The translations under genes and the position numbers were made by a program. The notes under the pieces were generated by a model. The model did no database searches. It saw only the letters and a program-made list of their open reading frames with translations, and had not been told where the DNA came from. Positions 15,516 to 22,748 of a stretch of 22,748 nt of DNA are shown piece after piece. Origin of the DNA: Balneolales bacterium (GTDB taxonomy: Bacteria > Bacteroidota > Rhodothermia > Balneolales > HLUCCA01); contig JAIUMT010000010.1 of the NCBI GenBank assembly GCA_022565415.1, forward strand, positions 1 to 22,748, written 5' to 3'. How positions within the stretch are numbered: position 1 is the stretch's first letter; every line of letters begins with the position of its first letter.

Positions 15516-17288
15516 TTAAGGCGCTGTTTCGAACAGTAATTCTGAATTTCGGTTACCAAAGAAAACGGGATCCTGCGGACGATTATGCAATCTTCTGGAT
15601 GTAAATGTCATGTTTCGCAGCATATAGCGCAGAATCATATCGGTATCGGTGTTACCGTCTTGAATTGCGCGGGCAAAGTAATACGTCATAATTCCGTGGA
15701 TTCGATCAGTTCTTCTGTCGTTCGAGACATAATTCCCGGCAATTTGAGATGGTTCTGAGGCAAAGATCACCCATGAATCCGATTTCTGGCGTGTTAAAAT
15801 CTGACTAATTTGTGCATAATTGGCCCTAAAATTAGACTGAATTCCTCCATTCGGAAGCTCTCTGAAATCCGCATCAATCATAACACGAATCGATCGAACA
15901 GGCAGTTGTGCCAATGTTCGCATAAAGTTCTCCAAAGCAATACCCTCACCCGGCAAACCATCAACCGGAATGAGTCCGGCTTGCATGCTTCCATTATGAA
16001 CCACGCCTCCGGCCCCGGCGTAATACACAAAAAGATCGGTCAGAGATGAATATGGCAAGTTGTGTAGTGTTTGCTCTCCTCTATCTGACTTAAAAATGGT
16101 TTCGACATTTTCGTCTGTTCTGAAATCCTCGATTATTACTATTCGATCGTCGCTGTAACCAAGAGACTCACGCAGATAGGTGCGCATCAAACGAACACTT
16201 CTGTGAGCATGATTATTCTTCAGTGCTGAATTCCGGTAATTCTGATTCCCAATCAAAATTGCGATTCCTTGCTCGTTTTGGATTTCAGCTCTAGGAATAT
16301 CACGTTCCACATCAATGCTTCCAAACGCCATATTTGAGGTGGTAATGATGAGGTCACTTTCGTTTGACATGGCAGGACGCCAAATTAAAGCCCCGTCGGT
16401 AACCTGAACATAGGTTGGTGTTATCCCAAGCAGAACCCGATGCCAACCACTTTCAGTAGTTTCAACCCAAGGTAATAAACCCGCCTCAGCAACCGTGGTA
16501 ATCACATTATTCGGAGATACTTGAGGAGAACTTCGCAAGGGAATATTTCTCGAAACAATACGAACATAGCGTTTCAGCACTTCTTGGACCGGAAACTTGA
16601 TTTCCTGCTGTTCAAATTCGGATTTTATTTCAATTCGAATATAACCGGGTTCATCAGGTGAAAACGACCGAAGCCCTAAGTCACTAATTAAATTCAGTGT
16701 TAGTGAGCTATCCACACGAAGTTGTAATCCGTTTACAATTTCTTCATCATCATGATAGGCATTAATAATTACATCAAATGGTTCCGCTGCTAACGATGTT
16801 GTGTCCATTCGAGTATCCATCCCGACTTTGTTCAAGAAGCGTTTTTCACCTGTGTATCTAGGTTCACCTACCGGACGCATATTCAGCATGGATCCCGCTA
16901 AAAGCAGCCCGCCTGAACCCATAAGAACATTTTTCTGGGTTCGACTGAGGTCGGTTTCGAAGAATCCATCCGCATTTGCAATATAAATCAGCCCGCCGGC
17001 ACCTAGAATACCGAACGCAGCCCATCCATATCGCGGACGATATCGCTGAATAACCCGATTTGCTTCGAGTTTTAGAGGCGACTCGTAAACTTCGATAGTA
17101 CGACCTTCAATGGTTAAAACCGGTCGTTCAGGGGTTGGCATTGAACGAATAACAATCGCCGGTCGAGTATCGATCAATTGTGATTCGGATGTGTCGACGG
17201 TCGGTTTTTCTTCGATAATCCATCTGCTGCTGGTACATGCAGAAAATAGAACCAACGTGATTCCAATAAGAAATAGACTACGAATCAT
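15516..17288 (-). CDS. Caspase-like (peptidase C14 fold) lipoprotein lacking the catalytic His and Cys, with SH3-like domain
   Basis: A 590-residue envelope protein of unknown role. It has a signal peptide with lipobox FSAC (Cys18), two hydrophobic stretches (about 88-105 and 119-135), a region around 241-300 resembling a bacterial SH3 domain (NIPLRSSPQVSPNNVITT ... GWHRVLLG), and a C-terminal caspase-like domain from about 341. That domain has the usual first strand AILIGNQNYRNSALKNNHAHRSVRLMRTYL and the SDDRIVIIED strand (380-388). Where active members carry the catalytic His in a GHG motif this one has YYAGAGG (A426), and where they carry Cys in DACFSG it has DADF (D474). No cysteine remains in the mature chain except the lipidated one, so cysteine protease activity is excluded. 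A binding or scaffold role is likely (inference). It lies 8 bases after ackA and 37 before pta. Confidence 0.8.
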   Translation of the reverse strand: MIRSLFLIGITLVLFSACTSSRWIIEEKPTVDTSESQLIDTRPAIVIRSMPTPERPVLTIEGRTIEVYESPLKLEANRVIQRYRPRYGWAAFGILGAGGLIYIANADGFFETDLSRTQKNVLMGSGGLLLAGSMLNMRPVGEPRYTGEKRFLNKVGMDTRMDTTSLAAEPFDVIINAYHDDEEIVNGLQLRVDSSLTLNLISDLGLRSFSPDEPGYIRIEIKSEFEQQEIKFPVQEVLKRYVRIVSRNIPLRSSPQVSPNNVITTVAEAGLLPWVETTESGWHRVLLGITPTYVQVTDGALIWRPAMSNESDLIITTSNMAFGSIDVERDIPRAEIQNEQGIAILIGNQNYRNSALKNNHAHRSVRLMRTYLRESLGYSDDRIVIIEDFRTDENVETIFKSDRGEQTLHNLPYSSLTDLFVYYAGAGGVVHNGSMQAGLIPVDGLPGEGIALENFMRTLAQLPVRSIRVMIDADFRELPNGGIQSNFRANYAQISQILTRQKSDSWVIFASEPSQIAGNYVSNDRRTDRIHGIMTYYFARAIQDGNTDTDMILRYMLRNMTFTSRRLHNRPQDPVFFGNRNSELLFETAP

Positions 17289-17296
17289 AATTTGTT

Positions 17297-18523
17297 TTAA
17301 ACCCAGGGTGACTGTAACAAGGCATTGGCAATTTTCGCAGCATCAATGGCAATTACCATTTCCTCATCAGTTGATATAACATAAACTTCAGTCTTAGAGT
17401 TTTCTGTGCTGATTTTATGCTTTTTGGGTCCTGATGGAAGGTTTTGATTTAATTCCTCGTCGATTTCAATACCCATGTACTCCATTCCGGCACAAATTTT
17501 GGATCGAATGATGGCAGCATTTTCGCCTACACCAGCCGTAAAAATGATTGCATCACAACCGTTTAGTGTAGCCATGTACGATCCGACGTATTGCTTGGCC
17601 CGATAGCAATAGGTGTCGATAGCCTGCTCGCAACGTCGGTCTCCGTTCTCGGCCTCTGCAATAAGATCGCGCATGTCGGCAGCGTAACCACTTAAACCAA
17701 GTAAACCACTGTTTCTATTTAACATTGCATGAAGATGATTGAGTGGCATTTCCTCTTTTTCGATGAGGTAAAACATAATCGACGGATCAATATCTCCACT
17801 TCTGGTGCCCATTATAAGCCCAGACAACGGCGTAAATCCCATACTCGTATCAACACTCTTCCCATCTTTGATAGCAGCTATAGAGCAACCATTTCCCAAG
17901 TGACAAGTAATCACTTTTGTCCCTTTCGCCTTGGTGTTTTTCAAATCGTAGTATCGGCGGGAAACATAGTAATGCGAGGTTCCGTGAAATCCGTATTTCC
18001 TGATTTTGTACCGTCTGTACATTCGGTTTGGGATGGCATAAAGGTATGCTTCAGGAGGCAGTGAATGATGAAATGCAGTATCGAAAACGGCCACATGTGC
18101 TGCGTTTGGGAGATAATGTCGGGCGGCTTCAATCCCTTTCATATTCGGCGGATTATGCAAAGGCGCTAAATCATAGGCTTGCTCAATTACTTCAATAACC
18201 GATTCATCAATAAGAACAGAGTCTTTGAAGGTCTCTCCCCCGTGAACCACGCGGTGACCAACAGCTTTGATGTCGTCAATAGACTTAACCACGCCTAAAT
18301 CAGGTGCGAGTAGGTGCTCCATGATTTCTTTGAGGGCCACGGTGTGGTTGTCTATCTGCATGGTCTTCTTGATGGGTTTTACATCAGGAAGTTCATGTTT
18401 CACCAGTGCCGTTACAGCTCCAATGCGTTCGACCACACCAGAAGCGATCATTTCTCGGTTATCGGTTTCAATAAGTTGATATTTGACAGAAGAACTGCCA
18501 CAGTTAATTACTAATGTTAGCAT
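17297..18523 (-). CDS. ackA: Acetate kinase
   Basis: AckA makes ATP from acetyl phosphate and ADP, working with Pta. The chosen start is ATG at 18523, giving 408 residues that begin MLTLVINCGSSSVKYQL, the canonical N-terminus. The frame continues open to 18622, but those 33 codons lie over the preceding gene's end and match nothing in the family. Further motifs: VFDTAFHHSLP, HGTSHYYVS, HLGNGCSI, FTPLSGLIMGTRSGDIDP, and FTAGVGENAAIIRS near the C-terminus. The start is only two bases after the TGA of the beta-barrel gene, so translation is probably coupled. Downstream come the caspase-like gene (8 bases) and pta. Confidence 0.97.
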   Translation of the reverse strand: MLTLVINCGSSSVKYQLIETDNREMIASGVVERIGAVTALVKHELPDVKPIKKTMQIDNHTVALKEIMEHLLAPDLGVVKSIDDIKAVGHRVVHGGETFKDSVLIDESVIEVIEQAYDLAPLHNPPNMKGIEAARHYLPNAAHVAVFDTAFHHSLPPEAYLYAIPNRMYRRYKIRKYGFHGTSHYYVSRRYYDLKNTKAKGTKVITCHLGNGCSIAAIKDGKSVDTSMGFTPLSGLIMGTRSGDIDPSIMFYLIEKEEMPLNHLHAMLNRNSGLLGLSGYAADMRDLIAEAENGDRRCEQAIDTYCYRAKQYVGSYMATLNGCDAIIFTAGVGENAAIIRSKICAGMEYMGIEIDEELNQNLPSGPKKHKISTENSKTEVYVISTDEEMVIAIDAAKIANALLQSPWV

Positions 18524-18525
18524 AG

Positions 18526-19776
18526 TCAGAATGGAATAATAAGGTCGAAAGATAGTTGTTGGCGGAATTTGAACGTGTTTTCTGAATCGATTGGATCTGA
18601 TACCCAGAATGGTATGTCCCATCGAACGGCGAATCCACGCATTTCTGCCAGGTAATTTGGAATATTAATATAGAATAAGACGCCGGCGCCGGCATTTGCC
18701 ACCACATTATCTGTGCTGGAAGTCATGTTTTCGCGATACGTGATGATCGCGGCATCGGAAAAAAGGCGGGTTTTGAAGTGTGCAAAGTATCCCGCTATTG
18801 GAAATGAGCTCAAATAGCTGTCGATCGGATTACGAATGTCGAGTTCGAGGCTTGCAGAATGCATCGCTTGTATGTTGTTCTGCAACCCGTTTTGAAATCG
18901 GAAAACGTCGTGTTTTCCATAGCCACGAAGTGCCGGACCCGTTTCTGATATACCAAACACACCATTTTGTAGTCCTTGAATGGGTAACGGACCGTGTGAT
19001 CGGAAAAATCCATTTCGTTGCCACTGATAAGCGGGTGCATAAGCGAGATTGGTGCCAAATTCCGGAGATGAGTCGTTCCCGATGTCGCAACGACTGCCTA
19101 AAGCGAGTCCAACCGAGAAAACGCTATTTAGTGGCTGATACATGGTACTGGTTAGCGATACCCGGTGACTGTTCTCGCCCGTATTCAGATAGGTTTGGGC
19201 ACGCAATGTCTGATAACCTTTAGCTAGTATTGTGCGATAGTTTAGGCTAAGGTCTCCGACTACTCTCGCATCTGATTGCCAGTTCCCGGGAAAAACCAGA
19301 TAAACGTCGTTAAAACGCTGATAATAATGCACATCAGATTGAAAAAGTATAAACTGATCGTCGTGCGATCCGGTTTTGATGCGTTTGGAGAGTCCCGCCC
19401 CGTGTCGCTGAAACCCTTCTCTAACCGAGCTGTTTAGCTTAATTGTGAACGCTTGCTGAGGTGAACTCAGTGCGTTGAGGGGGTGCTCGAAGCGGATGTC
19501 GTAAGCAACTGGTAACTCGGGAATAAATGTATTTAGCCAAAAACCGGTGTAGAGTCGGTAGGAACCCATTTCTTCGTTATCCTGGTATCCAAAAAAACGA
19601 ACCCCAAGTTGAATCCCATCTTCTGTGTTATACCATACCGTTGGGCGGATTTGTGTCTCGTAAACAGACTGAGCAGCCACCGTCGAAACGCTTCCAAACC
19701 ATATAATCATTCCTGCCAAAAGTAAACCGCTCGTTTTCAGTTTGGTTTTTTGTCGGCGTTGAAATGAATTATTCAC
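18526..19776 (-). CDS. Predicted outer-membrane beta-barrel protein, function unknown
   Basis: I do not recognise the family. The 416-residue chain has a signal peptide (basic start, hydrophobic LLLAGMIIWFGSVSTVAA, cleavage after about residue 35-36) and then a run of alternating polar/hydrophobic strands with many aromatic and glycine residues. The last strand ends FDLIIPF, with the terminal Phe of BAM-inserted proteins, so an outer-membrane barrel is likely. The C-terminal 60 residues resemble barrel ends seen in BamA/D15-like and surface-antigen proteins, but this is weak. The start is GTG at 19776; the overlapping ATG at 19778 runs straight into TGA. It heads an apparent operon with ackA (2-base gap), the caspase-like gene and pta. 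A TAAATTTG box lies 83-90 bases upstream of the start. Confidence 0.75.
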   Translation of the reverse strand: MNNSFQRRQKTKLKTSGLLLAGMIIWFGSVSTVAAQSVYETQIRPTVWYNTEDGIQLGVRFFGYQDNEEMGSYRLYTGFWLNTFIPELPVAYDIRFEHPLNALSSPQQAFTIKLNSSVREGFQRHGAGLSKRIKTGSHDDQFILFQSDVHYYQRFNDVYLVFPGNWQSDARVVGDLSLNYRTILAKGYQTLRAQTYLNTGENSHRVSLTSTMYQPLNSVFSVGLALGSRCDIGNDSSPEFGTNLAYAPAYQWQRNGFFRSHGPLPIQGLQNGVFGISETGPALRGYGKHDVFRFQNGLQNNIQAMHSASLELDIRNPIDSYLSSFPIAGYFAHFKTRLFSDAAIITYRENMTSSTDNVVANAGAGVLFYINIPNYLAEMRGFAVRWDIPFWVSDPIDSENTFKFRQQLSFDLIIPF

Positions 19777-19858
19777 ATCGGTGGGATTACAGAGAGTTGT
19801 GTGCTGGATTGTTTTCGCTACGATAACGCTGGAATAGGTACAATGTTTTCGAGCACAG

Positions 19859-19866
19859 CAAATTTA
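19859..19866 (-). promoter_or_regulatory. Candidate -7 box for the barrel-ackA-caspase-like-pta operon
   Basis: On the minus strand the bases read TAAATTTG, an exact TAnnTTTG match, in the 135-base gap between the SxtJ-like gene and the barrel gene. A -33 TTTG is not evident at the right distance. The position suits a promoter with a leader of about 75 bases. Confidence 0.4.
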
Positions 19867-19911
19867 CGAAATAATACCCGAAAATGGTAGATAAGCTGTA
19901 TTTAATCGGAT

Positions 19912-20346
19912 TCAGAACTGTTGCTCTGTGCTGGACTTTTCGTACGGAGTCGACTTGCGAATCCAGTAAGAATCTGTCGCATTTTTGTCAAAATCCAAAA
20001 ACGTGCGGTATAATGAGCCTTTTTTTTGCCTACGAATAAATCCAATCGGTGTGATCAGTAGCAGGTACACCAGCGTAATTATAAATCGGGTTACCACAAA
20101 TCCCATTCCAAGGGCCATCAACATCCATCCTTTGTATAAAGAATACAACGGCTTCGGTAAAAATAGGCACACAAATAAAAAGAGGAGACTTCCAATCGTA
20201 AGGTTTTGTGCAAGATCGGTGACTACCCACCCATTTTTGTATGCGATAAAGGCTGGGACTAAAAGTCCGACCACAACAAAAATGACGATGCCAAAGTCAC
20301 GCACTTTCTTATCGTCTACCGGTATTTGATTCCACGTATTCTTCAT
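19912..20346 (-). CDS. SxtJ family membrane protein
   Basis: SxtJ-like proteins are short membrane proteins of unknown mechanism that occur beside O-carbamoyltransferases, first named from the saxitoxin cluster. The 144-residue chain has hydrophobic segments at about 18-37, 48-66 and 75-104 (the last may be one or two helices), then a basic tail (FIRRQKKGSLYRTF, DSYWIRK). Its ATG overlaps the TGA of the carbamoyltransferase by one base (TGATG), so the two are translationally coupled. The small DUF5989 (SxtK-like) protein that usually completes the trio is not visible here. The assignment rests on context plus overall layout, including the YRTFLDFDKNATDSYWI region. Confidence 0.8.
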   Translation of the reverse strand: MKNTWNQIPVDDKKVRDFGIVIFVVVGLLVPAFIAYKNGWVVTDLAQNLTIGSLLFLFVCLFLPKPLYSLYKGWMLMALGMGFVVTRFIITLVYLLLITPIGFIRRQKKGSLYRTFLDFDKNATDSYWIRKSTPYEKSSTEQQF

Positions 20347-22154
20347 CAGTCTAGTGCAAATTCATCTTTCCATTCGTCGGAAACTTGGGTTTCTGGTTGT
20401 TCGGATTTCAACAAAACATGGTTACCAAGCACAAGGACGTCCATATTGGTTCTGATGAAGCACCTGTACGCGTCTTCTGGTGTGCAAACAATTGGCTCAC
20501 CTCGCACATTGAAACTAGTGTTAATCAATACAGGAACGCCGGTTATTTTCTGAAATTCTTCGATGAGGCGATAATACCGCGGATTGGTTTCTTTGTGGAC
20601 CGTTTGAATCCGAGCGGAATTGTCGACGTGGGTTATTGCGGGTAAATCCGATCGTTTTTGATATAGCTTGTCGAATCCGGCGGCCGAGGCATCAACTTGT
20701 TGTTTGATTTTTTCGCTAACCTGAGATACCATAAGCATATAAGGACTGTCTGCAGAGAAGTCGAAATATTCTGAGGTGTGATCTGCTAAAACACTGGGTG
20801 CGAATGGCCTAAAGCTTTCACGGAATTTGATTTTAACATTCAGGGTTTTCTGCATGTTTTCAGACCGGGGGTCGCCAAGAATCGATCGGTTGCCTAGAGC
20901 TCGCGGACCAAATTCCATCTTTCCCTGAAACCATCCTACTACGTTTTCATCGGATAGAAGTCGGGCTGTTTCGCTGAAAAGATCATCATCAGACTTTGTG
21001 GTAAACGGGATTTTATTCTCGTTGAGAAATGTTTCGATGGCTTCGTTACTGAACTCTGGTCCGAGGTACGAACCCTGCATCTTATCGGACACACCATCCA
21101 CCGCGCGAGGGTTGTCACCATACTGATACCAGGCAAAGAGCGCCGCACCAACCGCTCCTCCAGCATCTCCGCTTGATGGTTGCACCCAAACTTTATCAAA
21201 AATACCAGATTTCTGGATTTTGCCGTTGGCCACGCAGTTTAGCGCGACCCCTCCGGCTAGACAAAGGTTTGAAGACCCGGTTTCCTGTCGAGCAAAACGT
21301 GCAGATCGTAGTACAATTTCTTCGGTAACGACCTGAATTGAAGCCGCTAAGTCCATTTCGCGTTGAGTTACAGGGGATTCCGGCTTTCTGGCAGGCCCCC
21401 CGAATAGATCGGCAAATCTGGAATTGGTCATCGTTAGACCAGCGCTGTAATTGAAATACTGCTGATTCATCTGAAACGATCCGTCATCTTTGAGGTCAAT
21501 CAGTTTATCGTAAATCACATCAGTAAAACGCGGATTACCGTATGGTGCCAGACCCATAAGCTTGTACTCGCCCGAATTCACCCGAAATCCGGTGAAGTAA
21601 GTAAACGCCGAATACAGAAGTCCCAATGAGTGTGGAAAATGCTGTTCCGCAATCGATTCGATCTTGTTATCCTTGCCGTAACTCAGCGAACTGGATGCCC
21701 ATTCTCCTACCCCATCCATAGTTAAAACAGCTGCCTCACCGAATGGCGACGGAAAAAAGGCAGAGGCAGCATGTGATTGATGATGCTCCGGATATAGCAA
21801 CTTACCTTCGAATTCGAGCATGGTACAGATGTGATCCGATATCCACATTTTGTCTTTAATCCAGATGGGAATACCTTTCCAGGCGCTGAGTAATCCTTTG
21901 GGAGCGTAAGTTAGGTACGTCTCGAGTAAACGTTCGAATTTGAGAAAAGGCTTGTCGTAAAATGCGACGAAATCGACATCAGAAATGCTACATCCTGCCT
22001 GTTTAAGGCAGAATTCGACAGCATTTATTGGAAAGTTTTGGTCGTGCTTTTTGCGGGTAAAACGTTCTTCCTGAGCGGCGGCAACAATCATACCATCTTG
22101 TACGATTGCAGCTGCGGCATCGTGATAATAACAGGATATACCCAGAATAAGCAT
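20346..22154 (-). CDS. O-carbamoyltransferase of the NodU/CmcH/SxtI family
   Basis: These enzymes transfer a carbamoyl group from carbamoyl phosphate to a hydroxyl of a sugar or natural product, through a carbamoyl-adenylate. The 602-residue protein has the N-terminal Kae1-like metal domain (LGISCYYHDAAAA at 4-16, EHHQSHAASAFF at 123-134 with metal-binding histidines, MDGVGEW at 146-152, LAGGVALNC at 299-307) and the C-terminal domain with WFQGKMEFGPRALGNRSI (408-425) and the end motif LINTSFNVRGEPIVCTPEDA. All expected motifs are present at normal length. It lies 11 bases after the UDP-sugar decarboxylase-like gene and overlaps the SxtJ-like gene by one base, so a glycan or glycosylated product is the likely acceptor (inference). 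Confidence 0.94.
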   Translation of the reverse strand: MLILGISCYYHDAAAAIVQDGMIVAAAQEERFTRKKHDQNFPINAVEFCLKQAGCSISDVDFVAFYDKPFLKFERLLETYLTYAPKGLLSAWKGIPIWIKDKMWISDHICTMLEFEGKLLYPEHHQSHAASAFFPSPFGEAAVLTMDGVGEWASSSLSYGKDNKIESIAEQHFPHSLGLLYSAFTYFTGFRVNSGEYKLMGLAPYGNPRFTDVIYDKLIDLKDDGSFQMNQQYFNYSAGLTMTNSRFADLFGGPARKPESPVTQREMDLAASIQVVTEEIVLRSARFARQETGSSNLCLAGGVALNCVANGKIQKSGIFDKVWVQPSSGDAGGAVGAALFAWYQYGDNPRAVDGVSDKMQGSYLGPEFSNEAIETFLNENKIPFTTKSDDDLFSETARLLSDENVVGWFQGKMEFGPRALGNRSILGDPRSENMQKTLNVKIKFRESFRPFAPSVLADHTSEYFDFSADSPYMLMVSQVSEKIKQQVDASAAGFDKLYQKRSDLPAITHVDNSARIQTVHKETNPRYYRLIEEFQKITGVPVLINTSFNVRGEPIVCTPEDAYRCFIRTNMDVLVLGNHVLLKSEQPETQVSDEWKDEFALD

Positions 22155-22165
22155 GTATTTCTAAA

Positions 22166-22748
22166 TCAAATGATCTTCTTGAAATAATCTAAAGTGCGTT
22201 TTAGACCTTCGTGACGGTCAACTGTTGGCTCCCAGTTTAGTATCGTTTTCGCTTTGGTTGTATCGGGCTGACGAATTTTGGGGTCGTCGTGTGGTAGATC
22301 TTTGAATATGATCTTTGATTTGGTGCCGGTCAGTTCAATAATTTCTTTGGCAAAATCAAGAATCGTGATTTCATCAGGATTACCGATGTTAACAGGCTCA
22401 TTGTGTGAAGACTGTGACAATCTATAAATACCTTCAACAAGGTCATCAACGTAGCAAAATGACCGTGTTTGTGATCCATCTCCAAAAATGGTCATGTCTT
22501 CGCCTCTCAAAGCCTGACCCATAAACGTAGGTAGTGCTCTTCCATCATCTAGCCGCATTCTCGGACCATACGTATTGAAAATGCGCACTATGCGTGTGTC
22601 GACATTATGAAATCGGTGGTAAGCCATAAACATTGCCTCGGAAAAGCGTTTGGCCTCGTCGTAAACCCCGCGAAATCCGATTGGATTCACATTTCCCCAG
22701 TAATTTTCGCGCTGAGGGTTAACCAAAGGGTCTCCATAAACCTCACTG
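22166..22748 (-). CDS. UDP-glucuronate decarboxylase-like NAD-dependent SDR (partial, 5' end outside window)
   Basis: An extended short-chain dehydrogenase that probably acts on a nucleotide sugar. The frame is open to the window edge; the first visible residues are SEVYGDPLVNPQ, so the TTG at 22726 is internal and not a start. The catalytic pair YxxxK is present in GVYDEAKR, together with the following RIFNTYGPRM, FGDGSQTRSFCYVDDLVEG and PVNIGNPDE segments and a normal C-terminus (GLKRTLDYF). The combination SEVYGDP/NPIGxRGVYDEAKR is typical of UDP-glucuronate decarboxylases (UXS, giving UDP-xylose); dTDP-glucose 4,6-dehydratases differ at these positions. The Rossmann GxxGxxG start is outside the window. 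It leads into the carbamoyltransferase after 11 bases. Confidence 0.9.
   Translation of the reverse strand, partial: SEVYGDPLVNPQRENYWGNVNPIGFRGVYDEAKRFSEAMFMAYHRFHNVDTRIVRIFNTYGPRMRLDDGRALPTFMGQALRGEDMTIFGDGSQTRSFCYVDDLVEGIYRLSQSSHNEPVNIGNPDEITILDFAKEIIELTGTKSKIIFKDLPHDDPKIRQPDTTKAKTILNWEPTVDRHEGLKRTLDYFKKII

Noticed and set aside
18524..18622. 33-codon N-terminal extension of acetate kinase
   Set aside because: It overlaps the end of the barrel gene and does not resemble the family; the canonical N-terminus MLTLVINCGSSS begins at 18523.
18780..19223. 147-codon plus-strand open frame opposite the barrel gene
   Set aside because: Antisense shadow, no signal, no motif, and the opposite strand has a signal peptide and a barrel pattern.
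14498..19776. Caspase-like gene as part of a defence (suicide) system
   Set aside because: No toxin, nuclease, sensor or mobile gene is beside it; it is a lipoprotein lacking both catalytic residues and sits among metabolic genes.
19777..19911. DUF5989/SxtK-like small gene after SxtJ
   Set aside because: No open frame with the expected hydrophobic segment of about 50 residues is present in this gap.
22166..22726. Start of the SDR gene at TTG 22726
   Set aside because: The frame continues to the window edge with typical family sequence SEVYGDP before it, so the gene is partial.

Overview
The window looks like a chromosomal segment of a member of the Bacteroidota/Balneolota/Rhodothermota (FCB) lineage. 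The reasons are a DUF2480 gene attached to a SUF operon, an Nfu protein with an NFU1-type N-terminal domain, SufU rather than SufE, a BamD lipoprotein, outer-membrane and lipoprotein signals, a moderately AT-rich composition, and candidate promoters of the TAnnTTTG type. The phylum-level placement is an inference. I see no rRNA, tRNA, CRISPR array, insertion sequence or phage gene. No stretch above 300 bases lacks a gene; the longest gap is 296 bases at 12746-13041.

Layout. (1) 1-2400: the 3' part of a membrane-anchored protein with a class I amidotransferase-like fold (plus strand) carries an in-frame TAA near the window edge. A convergent full-length adenine phosphoribosyltransferase gene (apt, minus strand) carries two in-frame TAA codons. 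tadA (plus strand) follows, divergent from apt. (2) 2397-12745, minus strand: a run of twelve genes read in the order sufB-sufC-sufD-sufS-sufU-nfu-sufA-DUF2480-fni-polyprenyl synthase-bamD-nadD. The first eight form a compact iron-sulfur assembly operon. The next two make isoprenoids, and the last two belong to outer-membrane assembly and NAD synthesis. (3) 12746-13041: a divergent regulatory region with candidate back-to-back promoters, a tandem 8-mer and an inverted repeat. (4) 13042-14397, plus strand: a GH13 alpha-amylase-family lipoprotein, ending at a strong terminator hairpin shared with convergent pta. (5) 14498-19776, minus strand: an operon of an outer-membrane beta-barrel protein, ackA, a caspase-like lipoprotein that lacks both catalytic residues, and pta. 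(6) 19912-22748, minus strand: a UDP-glucuronate decarboxylase-like SDR (cut by the window edge), a NodU/CmcH-family O-carbamoyltransferase and an SxtJ-family membrane protein, probably part of a surface glycan or secondary-metabolite locus.

The most notable points are these. The pseudo-caspase lipoprotein (GHG changed to GAG, and the catalytic Cys position an Asp, with no cysteine in the mature chain beyond the lipid anchor) sits between the two enzymes of the acetate kinase/phosphotransacetylase pathway. DUF2480 is an internal duplication with a Cys at equivalent positions, inside the SUF operon. Two neighbouring genes in the first 1.6 kb are broken only by TAA codons, each one base change from a sense codon, which may be real decay or assembly error. 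No defence or mobile system is visible.
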